NCBI GenBank assembly: GCA_039920345.1 | Contig: JBDSDZ010000036.1 | Location: 1 to 64,000, forward strand | Length of the DNA: 64,000 nucleotides | Reading direction: 5' to 3' | Source: Croceibacterium_A sp039920345 | Lineage (GTDB): Bacteria > Pseudomonadota > Alphaproteobacteria > Sphingomonadales > Sphingomonadaceae | In this document: positions 36,360 through 43,988 of the stretch, piece after piece | How the letters are laid out: each line of letters starts with the position of its first letter | How positions within the stretch are numbered: position 1 is the first letter of the stretch | The notes under the pieces: generated by a model | Told to the model about the DNA's origin: nothing | What the model saw: the letters and a program-made list of their open reading frames with translations, nothing else | Database searches by the model: none | Translations under genes and position numbers: made by a program

Positions 36360-37030
36360 GCCTGCCCCCGCAGCGCGGCGATGTTCGAAGCATAGCGATC
36401 CGGACCGCCCGCAAACGAGGCCGATCCCGCGACCAGCACGTCCGCCCCCGCTTCGATGCACAGCCGCGCGGTCTCGGGGGTGACCCCGCCGTCGACTTCA
36501 AGGCGGATGTCGCGCCCCGTCTTGTCGATCATTTTGCGCACGGCTTCGATCTTGCGCAACTGGTCATGGATGAAACCCTGGCCGCCAAATCCCGGATTGA
36601 CGCTCATCACCAGCACCAGGTCGATTGCCTCGATCAGGTAATCGAGCATCTTGGCCGGGGTGCCGGGATTGAGCGAAATGCCCGCCATTTTGCCGTGCGC
36701 CTTGATCGCCTGGACGGTGCGGTGGATGTGCGGCCCCGCCTCGGGATGGACGGTGATGATATCAGCGCCTGCTTCGGCAAACGCATCGATCCACAGGTCG
36801 ACCGGCGAGACCATCAGGTGGACATCGAGCCGCTTGGCGGTGTGCGGCCGCAGCGCTTTGACCACCCCCGGCCCGATCGTCAGGTTGGGTACGAAATGCC
36901 CGTCCATCACATCGACATGGATCCAGTCCGCCCCGGCCGCGTCGATCGCGCGCACTTCTTCCCCGAGCCGGGCGAAGTCGGCCGACAGGATCGAAGGAGA
37001 GATCAACACATCGGGCATGGGACTGCGCAT
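36356..37030 (-). CDS. rpe: ribulose-phosphate 3-epimerase
   Basis: 224 residues. Interconverts ribulose 5-phosphate and xylulose 5-phosphate. ISPSILSADFARLGEEV, HVDVMDGHFVPNLTIGP, DVHLMV, VMSVNPGFGGQGF and LEVDGGV contain all metal and catalytic residues. ATG 37018 (MPDVLIS) is an alternative start. First gene of rpe - heparinase-like - purH. Confidence 0.97.
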   Translation of the reverse strand: MRSPMPDVLISPSILSADFARLGEEVRAIDAAGADWIHVDVMDGHFVPNLTIGPGVVKALRPHTAKRLDVHLMVSPVDLWIDAFAEAGADIITVHPEAGPHIHRTVQAIKAHGKMAGISLNPGTPAKMLDYLIEAIDLVLVMSVNPGFGGQGFIHDQLRKIEAVRKMIDKTGRDIRLEVDGGVTPETARLCIEAGADVLVAGSASFAGGPDRYASNIAALRGQA

Positions 37031-37163
37031 GACGACTAGGCCGCCGCGAATCGGTTAACAACCAAGGGCGGCGGCCTTTTCCACACGGGTCTGCGCACCG
37101 GCTCGGGTCGGCGCGGTCGTCGCACTTGCGAACGCGCGAGGCTTGGCCTCTATTGGGGGCACT

Positions 37164-38387
37164 GTGCCGCGCCCCCTGCCCGCCTTCGAACCCGAGTTCG
37201 CCCTCGCTGCGGCGGTTGCCCTGTGGGACGACGACCCCTTTGCCGCAGCAGCCGGAGCGCTCATCGACCAGCCGGGCTTTGACTGGGGGCGGTTTTGCGA
37301 AGTCGCCTGCTATCACGGCGTAGACCAGGCGACCCAGCGCCGGATGGCCGAGCTTCTTCCCGGCGCGATGCCGGCGGAAATCACCGCCGAATTTACCCAG
37401 GTCGGCATGGCGCGCAGTGCAATGCAGGCCGCGCAGAGCAGCGTTACTGCACGCCTGGTCGGCCTGCTGGCCAATGCGGGCGTTCCGTCGCTGGCGCTCA
37501 AGGGTTCGGCACTGGCGCACCTGCTTTATGCATCTGACCCGGTGCAACGCACATCGAGCGATATCGACCTACTGGTGGCGCCCGACACGCTTCGGGCGGC
37601 GGACCGGGCGCTGCGCGCGGCGGGGATGATCCGCACTTTGCCCGAGACTCTCCCGCCAAAAGCGGCGCGACCGATGTACATGAAGCTGGTCAACGTCTTC
37701 AATTATCGCGGGCCGGTGTACGGCGAGCTGGTCGAATTACACTGCCGCCCAACGCTCAATCCGCATTGGTTGCCGGTCACGTTTGAGGAACTCTACGCGC
37801 AATCCTGCGAAGTGAGCCTTGGCGGTTCGCAAGTTCGAGCGCTCGATGGACCGTTGCTGGTCGAATACCTTTGCCAGCACGCGCTCTATTGTCTCGGCTA
37901 CCGGCTCAAGTGGATCGGCGACATAGTCCGCGCCCTGCGCCGCGCCGGGGCCGCCGATTGCGCCAGCTACGTCGCCAGCTATCCGGCTCGCCTTCCGCCG
38001 GAGCCGGGCAAACTGGCCGATGCCGTGCTCCGCGCGCTCGATGCAGGAATTGCCCGGTCGATTGCGGGTGCGGGCCCGCCGGTGATGGCAGGCCGCGATG
38101 TCTGGCGGATCGTCGATTATCTTCACCAGTCCGAAGCGATCCCGACCGAGCGCACGCTCGCCAGTCTCCCGATCGAGTTCTGGTACCATTCGCTGTCGAT
38201 GCGCCACCTGCCCGGATGGCGCGGCAAGGCGCACGAGTTGCTGGTTGCCGCCTGCAATCCTGTCGATACCATCACCTTGAAGATCGGCCCCCGGTTGGCG
38301 CCAGTCTATTTCGTTGCCGGGCCGGTTCTGGCATTATCGCGGCTCGTTGCCCGCCGCTGGCGTAAGCCTGCGGCCCCGGCGATCTGA
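37164..38387 (+). CDS. nucleotidyltransferase family protein (RiPP tailoring candidate)
   Basis: 407 residues from GTG 37164 (a GGGGGC run lies upstream; TTG 37143 is a weaker option). The uncharacterised nucleotidyltransferase family signature is visible: SLALKGSALAHLLY then TSSDIDLLV, giving G-S (114-115) and the D-x-D metal pair (133, 135). Such genes recur in lasso-peptide clusters; in the pseudomycoidin cluster a nucleotidyltransferase and a kinase act on the peptide. Base composition is like the core genome, unlike 38.4-43.9 kb. It points towards the cluster and is 23 bp upstream of the oxygenase. Confidence 0.82.
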   Translation: MPRPLPAFEPEFALAAAVALWDDDPFAAAAGALIDQPGFDWGRFCEVACYHGVDQATQRRMAELLPGAMPAEITAEFTQVGMARSAMQAAQSSVTARLVGLLANAGVPSLALKGSALAHLLYASDPVQRTSSDIDLLVAPDTLRAADRALRAAGMIRTLPETLPPKAARPMYMKLVNVFNYRGPVYGELVELHCRPTLNPHWLPVTFEELYAQSCEVSLGGSQVRALDGPLLVEYLCQHALYCLGYRLKWIGDIVRALRRAGAADCASYVASYPARLPPEPGKLADAVLRALDAGIARSIAGAGPPVMAGRDVWRIVDYLHQSEAIPTERTLASLPIEFWYHSLSMRHLPGWRGKAHELLVAACNPVDTITLKIGPRLAPVYFVAGPVLALSRLVARRWRKPAAPAI

Positions 38388-38410
38388 CTGGCAACGCGGA
38401 GGGCTGGCAG

Positions 38411-39226
38411 ATGAGCACGATTGAGCCCGGCATGGATGCAGATCCGAAAGCACCGGATTGGTACGATGCAATCTGGCTCGCCCGCTATATTGAAGCGCAA
38501 GAAATCATCGCGGACAAAGCACCTGAGCGCCTTCGTGAATTCACCGAGAGCTTCACCATCTTGCGAACGCCGCCCAGCTATTGTCGCCAACTGGCCTTGC
38601 CCGGTTTCCTGACGTTGAACGAACTGGCAAATATCCGCGCCGTCATCCGAACGATCCCGATGAATCGACTCGAAGTCAACGAACTGCAGAATTTCGGCCG
38701 CTTTGTGGTCCATCGGTGGCCGGAATTTACGGCGCTCCAGGAACGCCTGACAGAACGCGTTTCCGATTTGGTGGGAGAGCCGTTGGAACCGAGTTACAAC
38801 TTTCTCAGCCTCTATACCAAGATGGGCATCTGCGAACCGCACCTTGATGCACCTTCAGCCAAATGGACGCTCGATATTTGCATCGATCAGAGCGATGTCT
38901 GGCCGATCCATTTCAGTCAGGTGATAGACTGGCCGCATTCAAAGGCAGATTTGCGCGCGATGTCGTTCGACCAGATCACCGAAGACGCTGCGCTGCACTT
39001 CGAGGAAGTGCTGCTGCAGCCAGGCGACGCTGCGTTGTTTTCCGGCACCAACCAGTGGCATTTTCGTCGGGCGCTGCCGTCGGGACCGGGCAAACGCTTC
39101 TGCGAACTCTTGTTCCTGCACTACATTCCGCGCGGAACCTCTGAGCTGGTCCAGCCGAAGACGTGGTCCAAGCTTTTCGATATTCCCGAACTGGCCGAGA
39201 TGAGCGACCTGGACCTTATCTACTAA
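38411..39226 (+). CDS. 2OG-Fe(II) oxygenase-like protein in RiPP cluster
   Basis: 271 residues from ATG 38411 (GGAGGG upstream). A jelly-roll oxygenase pattern is visible: H144-L-D146 in CEPHLDAPSAKW, a distal His217 in SGTNQWHFRRALP after LQPGDAALF, and Arg229 as candidate 2-oxoglutarate anchor. It would hydroxylate, desaturate or epoxidise a peptide side chain in the cytosol. Convergent with the PqqD gene. G+C clearly below the genome average. Confidence 0.72.
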   Translation: MSTIEPGMDADPKAPDWYDAIWLARYIEAQEIIADKAPERLREFTESFTILRTPPSYCRQLALPGFLTLNELANIRAVIRTIPMNRLEVNELQNFGRFVVHRWPEFTALQERLTERVSDLVGEPLEPSYNFLSLYTKMGICEPHLDAPSAKWTLDICIDQSDVWPIHFSQVIDWPHSKADLRAMSFDQITEDAALHFEEVLLQPGDAALFSGTNQWHFRRALPSGPGKRFCELLFLHYIPRGTSELVQPKTWSKLFDIPELAEMSDLDLIY

Positions 39227-39229
39227 CGA

Positions 39230-39259
39230 GCCGGCGTCTACCAGCGAGCTGGCGCCGGC
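39230..39259. terminator. hairpin between convergent RiPP-cluster genes
   Basis: GCCGGCG and CGCCGGC pair around an inner CCAGC-GA-GCTGG stem, giving a 12-bp stem with a four-base bulge. It lies in the 39-bp gap between the oxygenase stop and the PqqD stop. No long T-run follows, so it may act weakly in both directions. Confidence 0.55.
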
Positions 39260-39265
39260 GCGGTT

Positions 39266-39538
39266 TCAGGCTGGCGCTACGAGACGGTTCGTCGTCAGCA
39301 TTTCGAGCAGGGCCTCGAGGTCAGAGGTGAGTTGCTCGACCGGCACATCGTACTCGCTGGCCAAGATATCGCGCGCCTCAAGGCCGGATTTCCCTTCTTC
39401 GAGCAATTGCCAAAATTGCGCGCCGACAGGGTCGAGCCCGAAATAAGTGCCGCTCCCCAGATCGAGCAACATCGTCTCTTCACCGACTTCGCGCGAGACG
39501 ACGGCGCTTGAAACCTGCATTTTATCGGACAACTTCAC
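39266..39538 (-). CDS. PqqD-family leader-binding protein (lasso B1-type)
   Basis: 90 residues from GTG 39538, sharing one base with the kinase stop (TAGTG). TMLLDLGSGTYFGLDPVGAQFW ... LASEYDVPVEQLTSDLEALLEML is the winged-helix RiPP recognition element of PqqD/B1 proteins. In lasso pathways it binds the precursor leader (the Y-x2-P-x-L part) and presents it to the B2 protease. The matching leader is encoded at 41834-41929. Last gene of the minus-strand RiPP operon. Confidence 0.92.
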   Translation of the reverse strand: MKLSDKMQVSSAVVSREVGEETMLLDLGSGTYFGLDPVGAQFWQLLEEGKSGLEARDILASEYDVPVEQLTSDLEALLEMLTTNRLVAPA

Positions 39539-40395
39539 TAGACGGCCTCTCTCGAAAACATATGGCGCGATACCGCATCGATCACGGCAGGCAACTGGTC
39601 ATATACCCGCGGGTAGTCGAGGGTGAAACAGGGCACCCGTTCGGCCGCCTCGGCGAGCGTATTGAAATCGCGCCTGATCCGCTGGCGATCCTCGCCGTCG
39701 AGAAAGAAGGAGTGGCTGATCAGGCGGGACAGCGATTGCGGCACTGTCAGGTCCGCAATCACCGGTTCGGCACTGTCGCCGGCGCCCAGGAAATACAGGG
39801 CGGCCAGCGGCAGCGGCTTATCCATATAGGGCAGCGCCTCATCGGCGGCGATAAGCGACTTTTCGTCGTCGCAATCGTCCGGCACCGGTCGGCCCAGAAC
39901 AACGGCCGCTTCGCTGTCCTGCCACAACCGGAAGCTTGGTCGGCTGGGCTCGGCAAGAAATACATCGCCCTGTCGTATCAGACTGACGCCGTCATCCGAC
40001 AGGAACGGCACCCCGGTTCGCGCAAAGGCGGCGGCAAGGGTTGATTTGCCGCTCCCGCTCGGTGCCGAAAAGCCCACCGCGCGGCCGTCAATTGCCACCA
40101 CGCTGGCGTGAATAATCAGCTCGCCCTGATGGCTGCGGATCATCGGCACGACCTGGTTCAGGTAGAGGTCTCGCAGCGCGGCCGCCGATAGCCCAGGGAT
40201 AGGGCGGCTAATGACGATGCGATCATCAAGCGCGATGAGGAAATCCGCCCGGTCGATAAAGCGGATCAGAAATCCGCCGTTGATCCTGTGGAATGTAGCG
40301 GTCTTGGGCCCGCCATCGGGCCGCCAGCACGCGAATTCAACTTCATCCAGCGAAGTTTGCGCGCGCGCAGCTTCTTCCCGCAGGTCAAAGTTCAT
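39538..40395 (-). CDS. HPr-kinase-like kinase of RiPP cluster
   Basis: 285 residues from ATG 40395, overlapping the methyltransferase stop (ATGA). Like the C-terminal domain of HPr kinase: IIHASVVAIDG, P-loop SAPSGSGKST (110-119) and PFLSDDG with the catalytic Asp pair (134-135). The N-terminal 90 residues are of the type found in RiPP-linked kinases, not the HprK sensor domain. In paeninodin-type lasso clusters such kinases phosphorylate the C-terminal Ser of the peptide. The presumed precursor here does not end in Ser, so the target is open. Confidence 0.85.
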   Translation of the reverse strand: MNFDLREEAARAQTSLDEVEFACWRPDGGPKTATFHRINGGFLIRFIDRADFLIALDDRIVISRPIPGLSAAALRDLYLNQVVPMIRSHQGELIIHASVVAIDGRAVGFSAPSGSGKSTLAAAFARTGVPFLSDDGVSLIRQGDVFLAEPSRPSFRLWQDSEAAVVLGRPVPDDCDDEKSLIAADEALPYMDKPLPLAALYFLGAGDSAEPVIADLTVPQSLSRLISHSFFLDGEDRQRIRRDFNTLAEAAERVPCFTLDYPRVYDQLPAVIDAVSRHMFSREAV

Positions 40396-41516
40396 CGCGC
40401 GCTCCGGCAAATTTCGCTTCGAACGAACGCGGCCACAAGGTCGATCGAGGGGTACAGGTCGGCATAGCGCGCCAGCATTTCGAGTTCGATTTCTTCGCCG
40501 GTCAGCCGCCCGTCAACCATGCCGAGCAGATCCCGGCGCGCTTCGCCTTCCCGACTGAGTTCGATCGCGCTTTCGGCCGGAGGCGTACGATCCCTCGGAT
40601 CAAGTATGGTGCTCGCCCAAGTCGACTGGCGCGAGGCCTGCCCGGTGCGCGCAACACGCGCGCTCCAGGAAATGATGTTTTCTTCATGCCGCACGGACAT
40701 GTTCACCTCGAGCTTGTCGCCCTTGATTACCGAAAGCGGCGAAGCAAACGGCAGGAACGCCTGGCTGCGCTTGATCCGCGCGGGCGCAACGGGCGAATTG
40801 GTCATCCACACGCCGTCGAATATCTCGCAGGCGAACCATCCCGCGAGGCCATCGAGATCGCAGCCGCGCAGGATATCAAGTTGGACGAAGAACGATAGCG
40901 CGTCTGGCCCATCTTCGCGTAAATCGATGGTGCCCAGCGTTTCCGGTCGCGCGACCAGCTCATCGGCAAGAAAGTCGCGGCCGTGCTTGGTGTTGACCCC
41001 GTATTCGCGCAGCCAACGGTAGTCGGCCGGAACGGGTGCCTTCGCCCAGGCGTTGGCCAGCTCGCGGCAACTGTCGGACTGGACGGCCGCTACTTCCAAA
41101 CGGATTTGTTGCGGAAGGATTTTGCCGCCATCCTTCAGCAGGCGCCGGCGGGCGTCCCCCATCGTCTTGATGATGCCGTAGTCGAACCCGAAGTAGCCGA
41201 CGTGGTCGCAGATCAGCACGTCCACTGGCGCTGGCAGTTCGCTCTTGAACGAACTTTCATGCAGGCACGTATAGCGATCATCGAACCCGCTGCGGGCCAT
41301 TGCTTCGGCAGCAATCTGGATCGCGGGGGTCTCGTCAATTCCCCAGACGTGGCTGGCGCCGGCTTTCAGGCACATCAGGCCGAGGATGCCGAAACCACAA
41401 CCGATGTCCGCAACGCTGTCACCCGGCATTACGGCCAGGGCGACAGCTTGCTCATATCTCTCCAGGCGAATGCCATCGGAAAGATAACTGTAATGCTCCT
41501 CGAGGGCACTCCCCAC
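40392..41516 (-). CDS. class I SAM methyltransferase, PRMT-like, of RiPP cluster
   Basis: 374 residues from GTG 41516; AGGAGG lies about 10 bases upstream, separated by a small AGGGC/GCCCT hairpin. SAM site: DIGCGFGILG (37-46), acidic Asp61. The layout (EHYSYLSDGIRLERYEQAV, then CDHVGYFGFDYGI, then a beta-barrel-like C-terminal half) is that of protein arginine methyltransferases, although the double-E loop is not intact (C-D-H-V-G). It lies between the precursor and kinase genes, so the peptide or its follower domain is the likely substrate. Confidence 0.82.
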   Translation of the reverse strand: MGSALEEHYSYLSDGIRLERYEQAVALAVMPGDSVADIGCGFGILGLMCLKAGASHVWGIDETPAIQIAAEAMARSGFDDRYTCLHESSFKSELPAPVDVLICDHVGYFGFDYGIIKTMGDARRRLLKDGGKILPQQIRLEVAAVQSDSCRELANAWAKAPVPADYRWLREYGVNTKHGRDFLADELVARPETLGTIDLREDGPDALSFFVQLDILRGCDLDGLAGWFACEIFDGVWMTNSPVAPARIKRSQAFLPFASPLSVIKGDKLEVNMSVRHEENIISWSARVARTGQASRQSTWASTILDPRDRTPPAESAIELSREGEARRDLLGMVDGRLTGEEIELEMLARYADLYPSIDLVAAFVRSEICRSAR

Positions 41517-41551
41517 AGGGCAATGCCCTCCTAGGAATTACACATTGTCGA

Positions 41552-41929
41552 TCAGTGGCGAGTGATACCCAGAAGCGAATAGTTGACGAAGCGGTAGCCG
41601 CTGTCGTCCACCGAGACGGCTTCCGGAACGATCTGTTCGACTTCGTCTGCCATCACGCCAAACTGGCGGCTATGGCCGAATGCATCGCGGAATTCCGGCT
41701 TGTAGTCGAACAGGTAGAGCCCGAAGCCCGCCGCATGTTCACCCACACGCACCACGTTTTCCTTGAACGCCGGGTCGCTCGCGCCGTTCATCTGCATGCC
41801 GCCGCCGTCAGCATTGCTGCCCGAGGCGTTATTGCCCGTCAGGTCGCGCACCGAGCCGTAAATGGTCAAGGTCGGCGCCGCATACTGCGCCTTGGCACCT
41901 ACGCGGATTTTGTTTGAATCGGTCATCAT
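41552..41929 (-). CDS. lasso-type RiPP precursor fused to a peptidase S74 chaperone domain
   Basis: 125 residues from ATG 41929 (ATG 41926 next; GGAG 6 bases upstream). Residues 1-32 are a lasso-family leader: Tyr16-x2-Pro19-x-Leu21-x3-Gly25-x5-Thr31. Residues 33-50 are Asn/Gly/Ser-rich. Residues 51-125 follow the peptidase S74 (phage endosialidase/tail-spike intramolecular chaperone) pattern: SDPAFKENV with Ser51 and Lys56 at the spacing of the self-cleavage dyad, LYLFDYK, QFGVMADEVEQIVPEAVSVD, GYRFVNYSLLGI. It sits 23 bp after the cyclase gene and before the methyltransferase gene. The function is inferred from leader and neighbours. Confidence 0.8.
   Translation of the reverse strand: MMTDSNKIRVGAKAQYAAPTLTIYGSVRDLTGNNASGSNADGGGMQMNGASDPAFKENVVRVGEHAAGFGLYLFDYKPEFRDAFGHSRQFGVMADEVEQIVPEAVSVDDSGYRFVNYSLLGITRH
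41780..41833 (-). other. predicted core peptide of the S74-fused precursor
   Basis: Codons for residues 33-50, NNASGSNADGGGMQMNGA. By the lasso rule (leader Thr at -2) the core begins at Asn33; Asp41 is then residue 9, the right place for a nine-residue isopeptide ring. S74 self-cleavage would leave Ala50 as the C-terminus. Asn at position 1 and the lack of aromatic residues are unusual for lasso peptides, so ring formation is a hypothesis. Confidence 0.4.
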
Positions 41930-41952
41930 CAAGTCTCCAACAGGACCAAGTA

Positions 41953-43836
41953 TTAACTCGCCTCTTGCGAGTGAAATAGGTTCAGGCAGCCATAGGCCCC
42001 CCAAAGCGGATAGATTGCTGAAGTAGACGACGATAGACGCCCGTCGCAACAATCGTAAAATCGATCCAGCACTTCGGGATCGAACCATTCGATTCCGCAC
42101 TGCAACATAGGGCGTATCACACTATATCGCGCCTTGTCCAGCGGCTGCGTGAAGGGGCTGCTGAACTCGGATTTGGTCCGCCGGTTAACCACACTGGCGG
42201 GCAGATCGGTGGCCATGGCCTTGATATGAACCCGCTTTTGAAAGTCGCCCTGCCGCTTCTGGCGATCGGGAATGGCAAACGCGTATTCAATAAATTTTCG
42301 ATCATACATCGGGCTGCGTAATTCATACCCGAGTCGCGCGCAGTTTCGGGCCATGAATTCATGGGCGTAGCTATTGAAACCGTATTCCAGAATCGAGAAC
42401 ATCGAGCGTCGGGCCGGGTTGCGTACCAATCTCCTCTCACTTTCGTGTTTCAGGCGGCGTTGCTCTATCAATTCGAGCATCGCCGGTGTCAGCAGAGACC
42501 GGCCGGTTGTCCTGAGTGATGCGATATTGAAGCGAAGGGCGCGTATTGGCGCCGGCACGAACGGCCAGATTCCGTACTGCAATACGTCGCGCAGGGCTTG
42601 GCGCACGCCGAAGGCGGCAAAATCCTCGCGCAAGCTGTCACGAAAGCTCCGCCAGTCGAGTTCGGTCAGGTGTTCGGCGTAATTGTAGCTTGCCGTACCG
42701 AGAAATTCGTCGCCACCCTCACCGTTGAGCGCCACAACACAGCCGTCTTGCTTGAGCGCTTCACCTATCGAAACGGCCATGGCGGCATTGGCGTAGGGCG
42801 CCATGTCGCGATCCCGCTGCCCTCGCTCTAGAAACCACTCCAGTTCGGGCATAAACGGCCGCACTTCCCGGATCTTCACCCCAAGATGGGTGCCAACCGC
42901 CCGGGCGAAGTCGATTTCGTCGACGGCTTCGACGGCATCTTCGCCAAAGTTGTAGGTATAGCCTTTCAGGCTCGGCGCCTTCAGCGAACCCTGTTGGGTA
43001 AGACGTTGAGCCATGGCAAAAATCGCCGATGAATCATGCCCTCCGCTCACCTCGCAGGCGAGCGGTTTGTGGGTGCGCGACGCACGACGCACACTTTGTG
43101 CAAAAATCTCGCGGTATTCGGCCTGGTAGTCTTCGTCACGTGCATGCCGAATGGAAACTTCAAGCGGCGGAAGCCAGTGGCGCCGATGGCTTGGCCCCGA
43201 CCTTCCGACGCGCATCGTATGCGCCGGACGAAGACGGGTGACGCCCTGCCACAGCGTTTCTTCCAGGCTGTACCATTCATTCGCCATGTGTTCGGCAATC
43301 ATGCCGAGGTTTGGCAGGGTTTCGAAATCGTTCGCCGCGATCACTCCGGCGATATCGCTCGCCACAAGCAGGCGCTTGCCATCCCAATGATAATGCAACG
43401 GACGCATGCCCGCGTGGTCCCTGACGCAAAACGCTTCGCGCCGGCGCATGTCCCAGACGAGGAACGCATACTCGCCGTCGATGTGCGAAGGGCATTCGTC
43501 GCCCCATTGCTCGTAAGCGCGCAGGACAAGCTCGGCGTCTGACCGTGTCCGCAGACAGGCCCCGCGGGCAAGCAGGTCCTCGCGCAGTTCCTGATAGTTC
43601 GCCAGCCATCCATCCATTGCCAGCACCAGGGTCCCGGCTTCGTTGAGGAGGGGCTGGATTTCCCCGAGCGATTCTTCGGTGGTGTGCAGGGCGAGGTGGA
43701 CGATCGATGCGCCCTCGCCGGTCCAGGCGCTGATGCCGTCCGGCCCACGGTAGGCGATAGCGTCAGTCATGCCAGCCAGCGCCGCGGGATTAACCGGCGC
43801 GCGATCGAAGCGCACGATTGCCACGAACCCGCTCAC
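41953..43836 (-). CDS. asparagine-synthetase-type lasso cyclase
   Basis: 627 residues from GTG 43836. N-terminal Ntn-type domain (residues 1-210), but residue 2 is Ser (MSGF), not the catalytic Cys of glutamine-using AsnB, so it cannot release ammonia from glutamine. The synthetase domain is complete: pyrophosphate loop SGGHDSS (264-270) and NGEGGDE (371-377). Such enzymes adenylate the ring Asp/Glu of a lasso core and join it to the new N-terminus. It heads the minus-strand operon cyclase - precursor - methyltransferase - kinase - PqqD and is divergent from B2. Confidence 0.88.
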   Translation of the reverse strand: MSGFVAIVRFDRAPVNPAALAGMTDAIAYRGPDGISAWTGEGASIVHLALHTTEESLGEIQPLLNEAGTLVLAMDGWLANYQELREDLLARGACLRTRSDAELVLRAYEQWGDECPSHIDGEYAFLVWDMRRREAFCVRDHAGMRPLHYHWDGKRLLVASDIAGVIAANDFETLPNLGMIAEHMANEWYSLEETLWQGVTRLRPAHTMRVGRSGPSHRRHWLPPLEVSIRHARDEDYQAEYREIFAQSVRRASRTHKPLACEVSGGHDSSAIFAMAQRLTQQGSLKAPSLKGYTYNFGEDAVEAVDEIDFARAVGTHLGVKIREVRPFMPELEWFLERGQRDRDMAPYANAAMAVSIGEALKQDGCVVALNGEGGDEFLGTASYNYAEHLTELDWRSFRDSLREDFAAFGVRQALRDVLQYGIWPFVPAPIRALRFNIASLRTTGRSLLTPAMLELIEQRRLKHESERRLVRNPARRSMFSILEYGFNSYAHEFMARNCARLGYELRSPMYDRKFIEYAFAIPDRQKRQGDFQKRVHIKAMATDLPASVVNRRTKSEFSSPFTQPLDKARYSVIRPMLQCGIEWFDPEVLDRFYDCCDGRLSSSTSAIYPLWGAYGCLNLFHSQEAS

Positions 43837-43988
43837 GCCTGATTTCCTGCCCGCATCACGTCACTTGCACATGACACATCGCTGGAAAGCGTGCCAGTGG
43901 GCACTACTTGACAGTTGGGCGCGGCGCCGGGACACGATTTTCCAGCTTCCACTTGCGGCCGCTAGCAAACGACAGGGGACTTTGATCG

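Noticed and set aside
41552..41929. Prophage tail-fibre remnant because of the S74-like domain
   Set aside because: No other phage gene, integrase or att-like repeat lies nearby, and the N-terminus is a lasso leader rather than a fibre shaft.
41953..43836. Housekeeping asparagine synthetase B
   Set aside because: The N-terminal catalytic Cys is absent, and the gene is adjacent to PqqD, B2, exporter and a leader-bearing precursor.
43869..43988. Additional small precursor peptide in the cyclase/B2 divergent gap
   Set aside because: I looked for a short frame with the Y-x2-P-x-L leader on both strands and found none; the gap is best read as a promoter region.
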